In this document: positions 50,065 to 59,866 of the stretch, piece by piece | How positions within the stretch are numbered: the stretch's first letter is position 1 | How the letters are laid out: every line of letters starts with the position of its first letter | Source of the DNA: Rhizobium tropici CIAT 899 | GTDB lineage: Bacteria > Pseudomonadota > Alphaproteobacteria > Rhizobiales > Rhizobiaceae | Direction: 5' to 3' | DNA: 64,000 bases | Assembly: GCF_000330885.1 (NCBI RefSeq) | Contig: NC_020059.1 | Coordinates: forward strand, 1-64,000 | Translations under genes and position numbers: made by a program | Notes under the pieces: model-generated | Seen by the model: the letters and a program-made list of their open reading frames with translations, nothing else | What the model was told of the DNA's origin: nothing | Databases searched by the model: none

Positions 50065-50804
50065 TGCGCTGCCTCCTTGGCCTGCCTGATCAGGGCCAGT
50101 GCCTCTTTCGGATCGATCCGGCCATCATAAAGCGCGCGGCCGGAAATCGCACCTGCCAGTTTGCGGGCATCCGGTTGGATCATCCGGCGAATATCATCAA
50201 GCGAGGCGAGGCCGCCGGAGGCGATGACGGGGATGGAGACGGCGTTTGCCAGTTCCAGGGTCGAATCCCAGTTGATTCCCGTCAGAATGCCGTCGCGGTC
50301 GATATCGGTATAGATGATCGCGGCAACGCCGACACCTTCGAATTTCTTGGCGAGTTCGATGACGCCGAGTTCGGAGGCCTCCGCCCAGCCCTCGACCGCC
50401 ACCTTGCCGCCCTTGGCATCGATGCCGACAGCGATATGGCCCGGATAACGCCGGCAGGCTTCGACAACGAGTGCCGGATCGCGCACGGCCACGGTGCCGA
50501 GGATGACGCGGGCAAGCCCGCGCGACAGCCAGTTTTCAATATGGTCGAGCGTGCGGATGCCGCCGCCGAGCTGCACCGGATTCTTCGTCGCCTTGAGGAT
50601 GGCATCGACGGCGGCGCCGTTGACGGTCTCGCCGGCGAAGGCGCCGTTGAGATCGACGACATGCAGCCATTCGAAGCCCTGGTCTTCAAAGGCTTTCGCC
50701 TGGGCACCGGGATCGGGGTTGTAGACGGTTGCCTGCTCCATGTCGCCGAGCTTGAGGCGCACGCATTGGCCGTCCTTGAGGTCGATAGCGGGAAAAAGTA
50801 TCAT
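50061..50804 (-). CDS. hisA: phosphoribosylformimino-5-aminoimidazole carboxamide ribotide isomerase HisA
   Basis: Isomerises ProFAR to PRFAR in histidine synthesis. The 247-residue TIM barrel starts [17 protein letters not shown] (Asp8), with [14 protein letters not shown] and [16 protein letters not shown] (second catalytic Asp) and [13 protein letters not shown]. It overlaps hisF by 4 bases and lies 25 bases after hisH. ATG at 50804. Confidence 0.97.
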   Translation of the reverse strand: MILFPAIDLKDGQCVRLKLGDMEQATVYNPDPGAQAKAFEDQGFEWLHVVDLNGAFAGETVNGAAVDAILKATKNPVQLGGGIRTLDHIENWLSRGLARVILGTVAVRDPALVVEACRRYPGHIAVGIDAKGGKVAVEGWAEASELGVIELAKKFEGVGVAAIIYTDIDRDGILTGINWDSTLELANAVSIPVIASGGLASLDDIRRMIQPDARKLAGAISGRALYDGRIDPKEALALIRQAKEAAQ

Positions 50805-50829
50805 GATGTCTGTCCTTTAAGCGCGAGCC

Positions 50830-51480
50830 TTACGGCTTCCAGCGCAGGAAATTGGCGATCAGGGCAAGGCCGAGCTTCTGGCTCTTTTCCGGATGGAACT
50901 GCGCGCCGGCGATATTGTCCCGGCCGACAAAGGCCGTCATCGGCCCACCATAGTTCGTCGTCGCGATGACATCGTCGCCGTGGTCGGCGGCCAGATGGTA
51001 GGAATGGACGAAATAGGCGTGCAAGCCGTCCGGCCCGGTCTCGATTCCATCGAAGAGCGCGTGCGGGTGGCGGATATCCAGCGTGTTCCAGCCGATCTGC
51101 GGGATTTTCAGGTTGGGATCGCTCGGCGTCATTTCCTTGACGTCACCCTTGATCCAGCCGAATCCGTTCGTGATCGTCTTTTCCAGCCCGCGCGACGACA
51201 TCAGCTGCATGCCGACGCAGATGCCCAGGAAGGGGCGGGCCTTATGTTCCACGACATCGATGACGGCTTCCGCCATGCCGGAAACGGCATCGAGGCCACG
51301 GCGGCAATCGGCATAGGCGCCGACGCCGGGAAGCACGATGCGGTCGGCTGTAGCGACGCGCTCGGCGTCATCGGTCAGGTCGATCTCTGCGTCGATGCCT
51401 GCCTCGCGGGCAGCCCGTTCGAAAGCCTTGGTGGCCGAGCGCAGATTGCCGGAACCATAGTCGATAATCGCGACGCGCAT
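50830..51480 (-). CDS. hisH: imidazole glycerol phosphate synthase glutaminase subunit HisH
   Basis: Supplies ammonia from glutamine to HisF. It is a 216-residue class I amidotransferase, with Cys88 in [11 protein letters not shown] and the His/Glu pair in [26 protein letters not shown] marks the start and [11 protein letters not shown] a later segment. ATG 51480 is 2 bases after the DUF2628 gene stop, so they are co-transcribed. Confidence 0.97.
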   Translation of the reverse strand: MRVAIIDYGSGNLRSATKAFERAAREAGIDAEIDLTDDAERVATADRIVLPGVGAYADCRRGLDAVSGMAEAVIDVVEHKARPFLGICVGMQLMSSRGLEKTITNGFGWIKGDVKEMTPSDPNLKIPQIGWNTLDIRHPHALFDGIETGPDGLHAYFVHSYHLAADHGDDVIATTNYGGPMTAFVGRDNIAGAQFHPEKSQKLGLALIANFLRWKP

Positions 51481-51482
51481 GA

Positions 51483-51980
51483 TCAGCGTCCTCCGTCATA
51501 GCCGGGAAGGCCGAAGCTCGGGCCTGGGCGGCTGGTATTCGTGTTTGTGGCCGAGATATCCCAATTTTTAGGGTGGATATCCGGGTTTGGCTTCTGCTCG
51601 AACTCGGAAAAGTGGATTTCCTCCGCTGTCGCCAGATCGTGTGCCGAGACGAGGTTTTCAACCTTCCAGCCGCGGCTGATGAGACGATCGCTGATCGCGT
51701 GGCGACCCTCAAGAGCCGCAAGGACGTGAACACCAAGCAGAAGCGCGGCTCCCGCGGCGAAAAAACCCGGCTGACGCATCAGTTCCAGCCCAATACCCTG
51801 CAGCAGAAAGGCGGCAACCGCATGCAGCCACAGCCGATGAAAGAGCATCCAGAGCGTCGGAAATAGGAACGCCGTCCACGAAAAACCGTCACGGATGAAT
51901 CGCGTCTCATTGCGATACCGATCCGATATTTCGGATCGGCTCAGTGCTCCGGGTGCAGTCAAAATCAGATAGCTTGCCAT
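51483..51980 (-). CDS. DUF2628 membrane protein in the his operon
   Basis: A 165-residue protein with two hydrophobic stretches (about 35-61 and 70-90: [22 protein letters not shown] and [19 protein letters not shown]) and a charged tail. It matches the DUF2628 family, small membrane proteins of unknown role, which often sit between hisB and hisH in rhizobia. The His-rich segment gives no clear metal site. It starts at ATG 51980, 23 bases after hisB ends, and ends 2 bases before hisH. Confidence 0.8.
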   Translation of the reverse strand: MASYLILTAPGALSRSEISDRYRNETRFIRDGFSWTAFLFPTLWMLFHRLWLHAVAAFLLQGIGLELMRQPGFFAAGAALLLGVHVLAALEGRHAISDRLISRGWKVENLVSAHDLATAEEIHFSEFEQKPNPDIHPKNWDISATNTNTSRPGPSFGLPGYDGGR

Positions 51981-52003
51981 TCTTCACTTCCCCAGGTTGG
52001 GGC

Positions 52004-52612
52004 TCAGGCGAGCGTGCCCTTCGTCGAGGGCACCCGGCCTGCCTGCCGCGGATCGATCTCGGTTGCGGTGCGCAATGCGCGCGCAACGGCCTTGAAGCAC
52101 GTCTCGGCTATATGGTGATTGTTGGCGCCATAATGGTTGAGGATATGCAGCGTGATGCCGGCATTTTGCGCGAGCGCCTGGAAGAACTCGCGCACCAGTT
52201 CGGTATCGAAGGTGCCGATCTTCGGCGCGCTGAACGAAACGTTCCACACCAGGAAAGGCCGTCCGGAAAGATCGACGGCCGCCTTGGTCATCGTCTCGTC
52301 CATGGCAAGGTCGATCGAGGCATAGCGTGTGATGCCGCGCCGGTCGCCGAGCGCCTTGGCAATGGCCTGGCCGATGGCGATGCCGGTATCCTCGACAGCA
52401 TGGTGGTCGTCGACATGCAGGTCGCCCTTGGTGTCGATTTCCATGTCGATCAGCGAATGTCGCGAAAGCTGTTCCAGCATATGGTCGAAGAAGCCAACGC
52501 CGGTCGAAATCGTCGACTTGCCGCTGCCGTCGATGTTGACGGACACGGAGACGGAAGTCTCGTTGGTCTTGCGGGAAACGCTTGCCGTGCGGCTCGCTGC
52601 GGTCTCTGCCAT
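52004..52612 (-). CDS. hisB: imidazoleglycerol-phosphate dehydratase
   Basis: Converts imidazole glycerol phosphate to imidazole acetol phosphate. The 202-residue protein has [25 protein letters not shown] and [12 protein letters not shown], the manganese-binding His/Glu motifs. It is the single-function form with no phosphatase domain. ATG 52612 is preferred over an earlier ATG at 52624, because GGAG is 6 bases upstream of it. It is the first gene of the reverse-strand his operon and is divergent from hslV. Confidence 0.96.
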   Translation of the reverse strand: MAETAASRTASVSRKTNETSVSVSVNIDGSGKSTISTGVGFFDHMLEQLSRHSLIDMEIDTKGDLHVDDHHAVEDTGIAIGQAIAKALGDRRGITRYASIDLAMDETMTKAAVDLSGRPFLVWNVSFSAPKIGTFDTELVREFFQALAQNAGITLHILNHYGANNHHIAETCFKAVARALRTATEIDPRQAGRVPSTKGTLA

Positions 52613-52730
52613 GGGCTGCTCCATCGGAATACGGCCGTTCCTTATCAGGCGTATCGAGAAATATCCAGAAGTTACGCGCGCCCTCGCGTCTTTAGCCGGC
52701 TGGCATGCCTCAATCCGGTTTAGCTGCCAT

Positions 52731-52758
52731 TTGCAATCGCCAAAAGCACTCTTACATA
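52731..52758 (+). promoter_or_regulatory. candidate sigma-70-like promoter of hslV
   Basis: TTGCAA (52731-52736) and TACATA (52753-52758) are separated by 16 bases, about 70 bases before the hslV start. A heat-shock promoter would be expected for this operon but no clear RpoH motif was seen. Confidence 0.4.
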
Positions 52759-52824
52759 GGTGCTGACGGGGCCGAAACGCGGCCCGGCAGAAAGCCCGCC
52801 GGAACGGGGGCAAACAGGTGTTAA

Positions 52825-53352
52825 ATGACGACAATCGTGACTATTCGCAAGAACGGCAAGGTCGTGATGGCTGGTGATGGCCAGGTCAGCCTTGGCCAGA
52901 CCGTGATGAAGGGCAATGCGCGCAAGGTTCGCCGCATCGGCAAGGGCGATGTCATCGCCGGTTTCGCCGGCGCGACCGCCGATGCCTTCACCCTGCTCGA
53001 GCGCCTTGAAAAGAAGCTCGAACAATATCCCGGCCAGTTGATGCGCGCCGCCGTCGAGCTCGCCAAGGACTGGCGGACCGACAAATATTTGCGCAACCTC
53101 GAAGCCATGATGCTCGTGGCCGATAAACAAGTGACGCTCGCCATCACCGGCAATGGCGATGTGCTTGAGCCCGAACATGGCGCACTCGCGATCGGCTCCG
53201 GCGGCAATTATGCGCTCGCTGCTGCCCGCGCACTGATGGACAGCGATAAATCCGCCGAGGATGTCGCCCGCCGCGCCCTCGATATCGCCGCCGACATCTG
53301 CGTCTACACCAACCACAATGTGGTCGTGGAAACGCTCGACGCCGAAGTCTAA
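52825..53352 (+). CDS. hslV: ATP-dependent protease peptidase subunit HslV
   Basis: The proteolytic subunit of HslVU. It is 175 residues. After loss of Met the N-terminal Thr is the nucleophile ([21 protein letters not shown]), with the expected Lys, and [21 protein letters not shown] and [11 protein letters not shown] follow. ATG at 52825. It is followed 44 bases later by hslU. Confidence 0.97.
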   Translation: MTTIVTIRKNGKVVMAGDGQVSLGQTVMKGNARKVRRIGKGDVIAGFAGATADAFTLLERLEKKLEQYPGQLMRAAVELAKDWRTDKYLRNLEAMMLVADKQVTLAITGNGDVLEPEHGALAIGSGGNYALAAARALMDSDKSAEDVARRALDIAADICVYTNHNVVVETLDAEV

Positions 53353-53396
53353 TTTCCTCTCTTGATTGTTTCTAGCCCTGATAGGGAACATGCGAA

Positions 53397-54707
53397 ATGA
53401 CCACTTTTTCCCCCCGCGAGATCGTTTCCGAGCTCGACCGTTATATTGTCGGCCAGCATGAGGCCAAGCGCGCCGTGGCGATTGCCCTGCGCAACCGCTG
53501 GCGCCGCCAGCAGCTCGAGCCCGATCTGCGCGACGAAGTCATGCCCAAGAACATCCTGATGATCGGCCCGACCGGCGTCGGCAAGACGGAGATTTCCCGT
53601 CGTCTCGCCAAACTCGCCGGCGCGCCCTTCATCAAGGTCGAAGCCACCAAGTTCACCGAGGTCGGCTATGTCGGCCGTGACGTCGAGCAGATCGTCCGCG
53701 ACCTGGTCGAAGTCGGCATCGGCCTGGTGCGCGAAAAGAAGCGCGCCGAGGTGCAGGCCAAGGCGCATATGAGCGCCGAAGAGCGTGTGCTTGACGCGTT
53801 GGTTGGCGCAACCGCATCGCCGGCGACGCGCGACAGCTTCCGCAAGAAGCTGCGCGACGGCCAGCTCGACGATAAGGAAATCGACATCGAAGTGGCCGAC
53901 ACCGGCTCCGGCATGCCCGGCGGTTTCGAGATCCCCGGCATGCCCGGCGCCAATATCGGCGTGCTCAACCTCTCCGAAATGTTCGGCAAGGCCATGGGCG
54001 GCCGCACCAAGAAGGTGCGCACGACAGTCAAGGATTCCTACAAGGAACTGGTCCGCGACGAATCCGACAAGCTGATCGACAACGAGGCGATCCAGCGCGA
54101 AGCCGTGCAGTCGGCCGAGAATGACGGCATCGTCTTCCTCGACGAGATCGACAAGATCGCCGCCCGCGATGGCGGCATGGGTGCCGGTGTCTCCCGCGAA
54201 GGCGTGCAGCGCGATCTGCTGCCGCTGGTCGAAGGCACGACGGTTTCGACGAAGTATGGTCCAGTGAAGACAGACCATATCCTCTTCATCGCCTCGGGCG
54301 CCTTCCATGTGTCGAAGCCTTCGGATTTGCTGCCGGAATTGCAGGGTCGCCTGCCGATCCGCGTCGAGCTGAAGCCGCTGACCAAGGAAGACTTCCGCCG
54401 CATCCTGACCGAGCCGGAAGCCAGCCTCATCCGCCAGTACAAGGCGCTGATGGAAACGGAAGACCTGAAGCTTGATTTCACCGACGACGCGATCGACGCA
54501 CTTGCCGATGTCGCCGTGCACCTGAATTCCACCGTGGAGAACATCGGCGCACGCCGTCTGCAGACGGTGATGGAACGCGTGCTCGATGAAATCTCCTATA
54601 ATGCCTCGGACCGTGCCGGCGTATCGGTGACCATCGATGCCGCCTATGTCCGCGAGCATGTCGGCGATCTCGCCACCAACACCGACCTCTCCCGCTTCAT
54701 CCTCTAA
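53397..54707 (+). CDS. hslU: ATP-dependent protease ATPase subunit HslU
   Basis: The AAA+ unfoldase of HslVU, 436 residues. Walker A is [16 protein letters not shown], Walker B is [12 protein letters not shown], sensor 1 and 2 regions are LLPLVEGTT and [16 protein letters not shown], and the I domain lies between. It starts at ATG 53397 and ends DLSRFIL, the conserved C-terminal tail that activates HslV. A hairpin terminator follows. Confidence 0.97.
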   Translation: MTTFSPREIVSELDRYIVGQHEAKRAVAIALRNRWRRQQLEPDLRDEVMPKNILMIGPTGVGKTEISRRLAKLAGAPFIKVEATKFTEVGYVGRDVEQIVRDLVEVGIGLVREKKRAEVQAKAHMSAEERVLDALVGATASPATRDSFRKKLRDGQLDDKEIDIEVADTGSGMPGGFEIPGMPGANIGVLNLSEMFGKAMGGRTKKVRTTVKDSYKELVRDESDKLIDNEAIQREAVQSAENDGIVFLDEIDKIAARDGGMGAGVSREGVQRDLLPLVEGTTVSTKYGPVKTDHILFIASGAFHVSKPSDLLPELQGRLPIRVELKPLTKEDFRRILTEPEASLIRQYKALMETEDLKLDFTDDAIDALADVAVHLNSTVENIGARRLQTVMERVLDEISYNASDRAGVSVTIDAAYVREHVGDLATNTDLSRFIL

Positions 54708-54749
54708 GCAAGCGGTCGGACGCGATTTAAAATAGTAAACACTCGACAG

Positions 54750-54785
54750 CGGGCCGTTAACTTTTTAGTTAGGGGCCCGTTTCTT
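54750..54785 (+). terminator. probable terminator after hslU
   Basis: CGGGCC and TTAAC pair with GTTA and GGCCCG across a short T-rich loop, followed by TTTCTTT. Confidence 0.75.
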
Positions 54786-54870
54786 TGTGTCGTATGGCTT
54801 TATTCGGCCAAGATTATCCGTCAGGGACCGGCACGGAAACATGGGTTGAAACTTCGACAGGACGGCCATC

Positions 54871-55824
54871 TTGCGGCGCATACTGATCACTCTTCTTCTG
54901 GCGGTTGTCAGCTTCTCCTGGCTTCCCGCATACGCCGATGCGGCGACCTCGGTGCCTCCGGGCAACCGCAATGCCGAGCAGCCGCCGGTTCCCGGCGCTT
55001 CGGTCCGGCGCACGCGCGGCACGAATTCTACCTTCGACCGCAAGTATCAGAAGGTCCGCGAGCTTCTGGCGACCGATACGAAGCTGATGTCGAAGATCAA
55101 GTCGACGGCGCGGGCCTATGGCATCGATCCGATCCATATTATCGGCGCGCTGGTCGGCGAGCATACCTACAATGTCGACGCCTATGACGGTCTGCAGTCT
55201 TACTACGTCAAGGCGGCGTCCTATGCCGGCCAGAGCTTCCGCTTCGCCTATAATGGCGAGAACGTCGACGATTTCGTTGCGCGGCCGCAATTCGATGCCT
55301 GCAAGGGCAAGGGTGATTCCTACAGCCTCTGGACCTGCCGAGAGGATGTCTGGGAAGACGACTTCCGCGGCAAGACCGTCGGCGGCACATCCTATCCCGA
55401 CAATCGCTTCAGCGCGGTCTTCTTCCAGCCCTTCTATGCCGGTCAGACTTTTGGCCTCGGCCAGGTCAATCCGCTGACGGCCCTTGAGCTATCGGATCTC
55501 GTCAGCCGCACCTCGGGCATCCCGAAGCTCAGCGAGAAGGATGCGGGCGGCGTCTACAAGGCGATCATGGACCCGGACCTGTCGCTCGCCTTCGTCGCGG
55601 CCTCGATCCGCAAGTCGATTGACGACTACCGCTCGATCGCCGGCATGGATATCTCAGGCAATCCCGGCATCACCGCGACGCTCTACAATCTCGGCAATTC
55701 CCGCAAGCGCGCCGCCGCTCTCGCCGCCAAGAACCGTGGCTCTTCGCAGCCGGTCTGGCCGGAAGAAAATTACTACGGCTGGCTCATCAATGATAAACTG
55801 AGCGACCTGAAGTCGCTTTTATAA
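54871..55824 (+). CDS. DUF1402 family exported protein, SLT-like motifs
   Basis: A 317-residue protein with a signal peptide (about residues 1-24, ILITLLLAVVSFSWLPAYADA). The mature part is DUF1402. Three landmarks resemble the lytic transglycosylase fold: Glu97 in IIGALVGEHTYNVDAYDGLQ, GLGQVNP (195-201) and YNLGN (272-276), comparable to ES, GLMQI and YN-GN in SLT enzymes. The TTG start at 54871 is the earliest that gives the signal peptide. That it degrades peptidoglycan is an inference. Confidence 0.75.
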   Translation: MRRILITLLLAVVSFSWLPAYADAATSVPPGNRNAEQPPVPGASVRRTRGTNSTFDRKYQKVRELLATDTKLMSKIKSTARAYGIDPIHIIGALVGEHTYNVDAYDGLQSYYVKAASYAGQSFRFAYNGENVDDFVARPQFDACKGKGDSYSLWTCREDVWEDDFRGKTVGGTSYPDNRFSAVFFQPFYAGQTFGLGQVNPLTALELSDLVSRTSGIPKLSEKDAGGVYKAIMDPDLSLAFVAASIRKSIDDYRSIAGMDISGNPGITATLYNLGNSRKRAAALAAKNRGSSQPVWPEENYYGWLINDKLSDLKSLL

Positions 55825-55941
55825 GCGCGTAACGCGACGTTTATCGCCTGGATTTGGTGGGCGGCATTCCCCATATCGGACGGGTGCGCAGCTCCAGCTG
55901 CACTCGTTCTAGCAAAGTCTGGTTTCGAGGAGTGTTGATCC

Positions 55942-57336
55942 ATGGATATGATTCCGGAAGCCTTCTCCCCGCCGGCGCCTATCCCGCGCACCGTGCCGCC
56001 GTCGCGCTTGACGATCATCCGCACGATCCTGCGCAATCCGCTGGAACTCTGGGGCGAGCCTTCCTATACGCTGCCCTGGATCAAGACCAAGTTCTTCAAC
56101 GAGCGGACGCTGATCGTCAACGATCCCGGCCTGATCAAGCATGTCCTGGTCGACAATGCCGCCAATTATCGCATGGCCGATATCCGCCAGCTCGTGCTCC
56201 GCCCGATACTGCGCGATGGCCTGCTGACGGCGGAAGGGCCGGTCTGGAAGCGCTCGCGCAAGGCTGTGGCACCGGTGTTCACGCCACGTCACGCACAGGG
56301 CTTCGCCGGCCAGATGCTGAGCCAGAGCCTGGAATATCTGCAGAAATACGAGGACATCGGCGCGGAGGGCGCCGTGTTCGATATTGCCACCGACATGACC
56401 GAATTGACCTTCGCCATCCTGGCAGAGACCCTGTTTTCCGGCGAGATACTCACCGAAGGCGAGCATTTCGCCGATGAGGTCAATGAGCTCCTGCATCGCA
56501 TGGGCCGGGTCGATCCGATGGATCTTTTGCGCGCCCCTGCCTGGGTGCCGCGCATCACCCGCATCGGCGGCCAGCGCGTGCTCGACAAGTTCCGCGGCAT
56601 CGTCCGCACCACCATGGATCAGCGGCTGGACAAGATGCGCCGGGATCGCGCCAGCGCGCCGGATGATTTCCTGACGCTGCTGCTCGAAAAGGCCGGTCCG
56701 GATGGACTGACCATGGAGGAGATCGAGGACAATATCCTCACTTTCATCGGCGCCGGTCACGAGACGACGGCCCGCGCGCTGGCCTGGACGCTCTATTGCG
56801 TCGCCAACAGCCCGCATATTCGCGATGCCATGGAAGAGGAAATCGACCGGGTGCTCGCAACCGATGCGAAGCCGGTCGCCTGGCTCGACCTGATGCCGCA
56901 TGTCCGCGCCGCCTTCGAGGAGGCGATGCGCCTCTATCCGCCGGCACCGTCGATCAATCGCGCCGCCATCGCTGATGACGAATGGACAAGCGCCAAGGGC
57001 GAGCGGGTGACGATAGAGAAGGGGATCACGGTCCTGATTATGCCCTGGACGCTGCATCGCCATGAACTCTACTGGGAAAAGCCGCGCGCCTTCATGCCCG
57101 AGCGCTTTCTTCCGGAAAACCGGGCGAAGATCAATCGCTTCCAGTATCTCCCCTTCGGCGCCGGTCCGCGCGTCTGCATCGGCGCGACTTTCGCGCTTCA
57201 GGAGGCGGTCATTGCCCTCGCCGTCATGATGCGCCGCTTCCGCTTCGATACGACTGACGAGACCGATCCCTGGCCGGTGCAGAAGCTGACGACCCAGCCG
57301 CGCGGCGGTCTGCCGATGCGGGTGACAAGGCGATAG
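55942..57336 (+). CDS. cytochrome P450
   Basis: A 464-residue heme monooxygenase. The heme motif PFGAGPRVCIG has the cysteine thiolate at 412; the I-helix motif is AGHETT (271-276), and ExxR is at 327-330 (EEAMRLYP). The B/C region LLTAEGPVWKRSRKAVAPVF is close to that of fatty-acid or alkane-type P450s. No redox partner gene lies nearby, so the electron source is unknown. The N-terminus lacks a membrane helix. ATG 55942 has GAGGAG 9 bases before it. Confidence 0.9.
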   Translation: MDMIPEAFSPPAPIPRTVPPSRLTIIRTILRNPLELWGEPSYTLPWIKTKFFNERTLIVNDPGLIKHVLVDNAANYRMADIRQLVLRPILRDGLLTAEGPVWKRSRKAVAPVFTPRHAQGFAGQMLSQSLEYLQKYEDIGAEGAVFDIATDMTELTFAILAETLFSGEILTEGEHFADEVNELLHRMGRVDPMDLLRAPAWVPRITRIGGQRVLDKFRGIVRTTMDQRLDKMRRDRASAPDDFLTLLLEKAGPDGLTMEEIEDNILTFIGAGHETTARALAWTLYCVANSPHIRDAMEEEIDRVLATDAKPVAWLDLMPHVRAAFEEAMRLYPPAPSINRAAIADDEWTSAKGERVTIEKGITVLIMPWTLHRHELYWEKPRAFMPERFLPENRAKINRFQYLPFGAGPRVCIGATFALQEAVIALAVMMRRFRFDTTDETDPWPVQKLTTQPRGGLPMRVTRR

Positions 57337-57382
57337 TGGGCGGGGAGACCGTAGTAGCCTCGAATATGACGCACCTTCATTA

Positions 57383-57569
57383 CCCCCTCTGTCGCTTTCG
57401 CGACATCTCCCCCACAAGGAGGGAGATTGTTGGGAGTTTGACGCTCGTTATCCACAAAATGGCAAGCTGCGATTTCAACAAGGTCGATGTTTGCTCTAGG
57501 CGAGTGGGCGCTGCAGGTTACCAATCTCCCCCCTTGTGGGGGAGATGTCGCGATAGCGACAGAGGGGGG
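57383..57569. repeat. inverted pair of palindromic repeats between P450 and hydantoinase genes
   Basis: CCCCTCTGTCG and CGACATCTCCCCCACAAGG at 57383-57429 are repeated in opposite sense at 57522-57569 (CTCCCCCCTTGTGGGGGAG and GTCGCGATAGCGACAGAGG), around 92 bases of unrelated DNA with a single TTATCCACA at 57448-57456. The structure resembles a miniature inverted-repeat element. The rest of the 57337-57744 gap has no supported gene. Confidence 0.7.
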
Positions 57570-57744
57570 TGCGCAGCCTCCAGGAACACACCGCCGACAG
57601 TAAGTAAAGAACAGCCTAAACCAATGAAATTGCTTTCTCGCCCGCCAAGGGCGAGATAGGCTCTGCGTTCGCCGCGTCGCTCATGTCTTCATTGGCGTTG
57701 TGAAAGTTCATAGTCATTACCCGGTTCAGAGGTTTTATATCAGC

Positions 57745-59748
57745 GTGACGTCTCATTTCCTGCTCGGCATCGATACGGGTGGAACCTACACCGATGCCGT
57801 TCTCTTCCATGAAACCGATGGCGTGATCGCCAAGGCGAAATCGCTGACCACGCGGCATGATCTTGCCGTCGGCATTGCCGGCGCTGTCGATGCCGTGATT
57901 GCCACGGCCAAGATCCCCGTCTCAGCCATCGGCCTCGTCTCGCTGTCGACGACGCTCGCCACCAATGCGCTTGTCGAAGGGCAGGGCGGCCGCGCCGGGC
58001 TGGTCATGATCGGTTTCGGCCCCGAGGATCTCAAGCGTGATGGCCTTGCGGAAGCGTTGGGCTCCGATCCTGTGCTGTTCCTCCCCGGCGGCCACAATGT
58101 TCACGGCAATGAAAACCCGCTCGATCTGGCAGCGTTGCAGGAGGCCTTGCCGGAGCTGGCGAAGTCTGTGTCGTCCTTTGCCGTCGCCGGCTATTTCGCC
58201 GTGCGGAATCCGGCTCATGAAATCAGGGTGCGCGATTGCATCCGCGAAATCTCACATCTGCCGGTCACCTGCAGCCATGAGCTCTCTTCCAAATTGGGCG
58301 GACCGCGCCGCGCCCTGACGACGCTGCTCAATGCCCGACTCGTCTCGATGATCGATCGCCTCGTCGGCGCCTGCGAAGGTTTTTTGGCGACACGCGGCAT
58401 TTCGGCACCGATGATGGTGGTACGCGGCGATGGCGCCTTGATTTCGGCCGATGAAGCCAAGCTGCGGCCGATCGAGACGATCCTCTCGGGTCCGGCGGCA
58501 AGCCTCGTCGGCGCGCGCTATCTCACCGGCCTCGACAATGCCGTCGTTTCCGATATCGGCGGCACCACCACCGACGTCGCCGTCATGGAGGATGGTAGGC
58601 CGCGTCTCGATGCCGATGGTGCCGTGGTCGGAGGCTATCGCACCATGGTCGAGGCCGTTGCCATGCGCACTTATGGCCTTGGCGGCGATTCCGAAGTGAA
58701 GATCAACGACCGCGGCCTCGTCGCCGCCTTCGAACTCGGCCCGCGCCGCTTGTTGCCGCTGAGCCTCGCCGCTCACATGCATGGCGATGCCGTCTTGAAC
58801 GTCCTGGAGCAGCAGCTGCGGGCGACGCATCTCGCCCGCAATGCCGGCCGCTTTGCGCTGCGCACCGGCGTGCCGGATCATCTGGCAAGCGGCCTCAGCG
58901 GCCCGGAGCAGGCGTTGTTCGATCGAATCGGCGCCGTTCCCATTGCGCTCGATAAGCTTCTGACGATGACATCGCAGAAGGCAACTTTGGACCGACTGGT
59001 GGCGCGCGGCCTCGTCCATCTGGGCGGCCTGACGCCTTCCGATGCCATGCACGTGCTCGGCCGGCAAAACCAGTGGAATGCAGAGGCTGCCCGCCGTGGG
59101 CTTGCGCTGGCGATGCGGCTGAAGGATGGTTCGGGACGTCTCATCGCTGAATCTGTCGAGGAATTGGCGCAGAAGATCGTCGATCGCCTCACCCGTCAGT
59201 CGGCCGATGTCATTCTCGCCGCCTGCCTTGCCGAAGATGGCGTGGCCGATCTGGATCCCGCGAAATCCATTTCCATCGATCGCGCCCTTCGCCGTGCGCC
59301 GGGGATTGCCCGCTTTGCCATTTCGCTCGATCGGCCGCTTGTCGGCCTCGGTGCTTCCGCTCCGGTCTATTATCCCGCCATTGCCGAGATGCTGGCGACC
59401 GAGAACGCCATTCCCGGCGATTCGGATGTGGCGAATGCCGTCGGTGCCGTCGTCGGTCAGGTCCGCACCAGCGTCACCGTTTTCGTCACAATGCCGGAGG
59501 ATGGCATCTATGTGCTGAACGGCGCCGGCGAAAGTCTGCGCTTCACCGACGAGGATCGGAGCTTCGCCGATGCCCGCTCGCGCGCCGTCGAGGCGGCAAT
59601 GGCGCAGGCAAGGCTGAACGGTGCCGTGGATCTGGTGGTTGCGGTGGACGAGCAGGTGGATGCGCCCGAGGTGGAAGGCAGTCGCAAGCTGATCGAGGCC
59701 CGGTTCGTGGCGACCGCTACGGGCCGTCCCCGTATCGCTGCGGACTAA
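57745..59748 (+). CDS. hydantoinase/oxoprolinase family protein (HyuA-like, orphan)
   Basis: A 667-residue protein of the hydantoinase A / acetone carboxylase beta family, ATPases that open hydantoin, 5-oxoproline or related substrates. LGIDTGGTYTDAVLF is the N-terminal ATPase motif, and LSTTLATNALVEGQGG and VVSDIGGTTTDVAVM confirm the family. The GTG start at 57745 is favoured because the ATPase motif lies near the start; GTG 57700 would add 15 residues. The usual HyuB partner is not adjacent; the next gene is malate synthase G. Substrate unknown. Confidence 0.82.
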   Translation: MTSHFLLGIDTGGTYTDAVLFHETDGVIAKAKSLTTRHDLAVGIAGAVDAVIATAKIPVSAIGLVSLSTTLATNALVEGQGGRAGLVMIGFGPEDLKRDGLAEALGSDPVLFLPGGHNVHGNENPLDLAALQEALPELAKSVSSFAVAGYFAVRNPAHEIRVRDCIREISHLPVTCSHELSSKLGGPRRALTTLLNARLVSMIDRLVGACEGFLATRGISAPMMVVRGDGALISADEAKLRPIETILSGPAASLVGARYLTGLDNAVVSDIGGTTTDVAVMEDGRPRLDADGAVVGGYRTMVEAVAMRTYGLGGDSEVKINDRGLVAAFELGPRRLLPLSLAAHMHGDAVLNVLEQQLRATHLARNAGRFALRTGVPDHLASGLSGPEQALFDRIGAVPIALDKLLTMTSQKATLDRLVARGLVHLGGLTPSDAMHVLGRQNQWNAEAARRGLALAMRLKDGSGRLIAESVEELAQKIVDRLTRQSADVILAACLAEDGVADLDPAKSISIDRALRRAPGIARFAISLDRPLVGLGASAPVYYPAIAEMLATENAIPGDSDVANAVGAVVGQVRTSVTVFVTMPEDGIYVLNGAGESLRFTDEDRSFADARSRAVEAAMAQARLNGAVDLVVAVDEQVDAPEVEGSRKLIEARFVATATGRPRIAAD

Positions 59749-59866
59749 TTATTTCCCGAGTGGCATAAATCTTTCGAACTATTGCCAAATTGACAGAAGT
59801 GAAACCGTGAGCAAAGTGGCAACATGTAAAAATTGAGCCGTGGAACGGCCTTGAGGAGTATATGGC

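Noticed and set aside
53349..54659. 436-residue frame antisense to hslU
   Set aside because: Shadow of hslU; composition is His/Asp-rich as expected of reverse-complement high-GC coding DNA.
57448..57456. Perfect DnaA box TTATCCACA in the repeat interior
   Set aside because: One 9-mer in 64 kb is close to chance (about 0.5 expected), so it is not treated as an origin feature.
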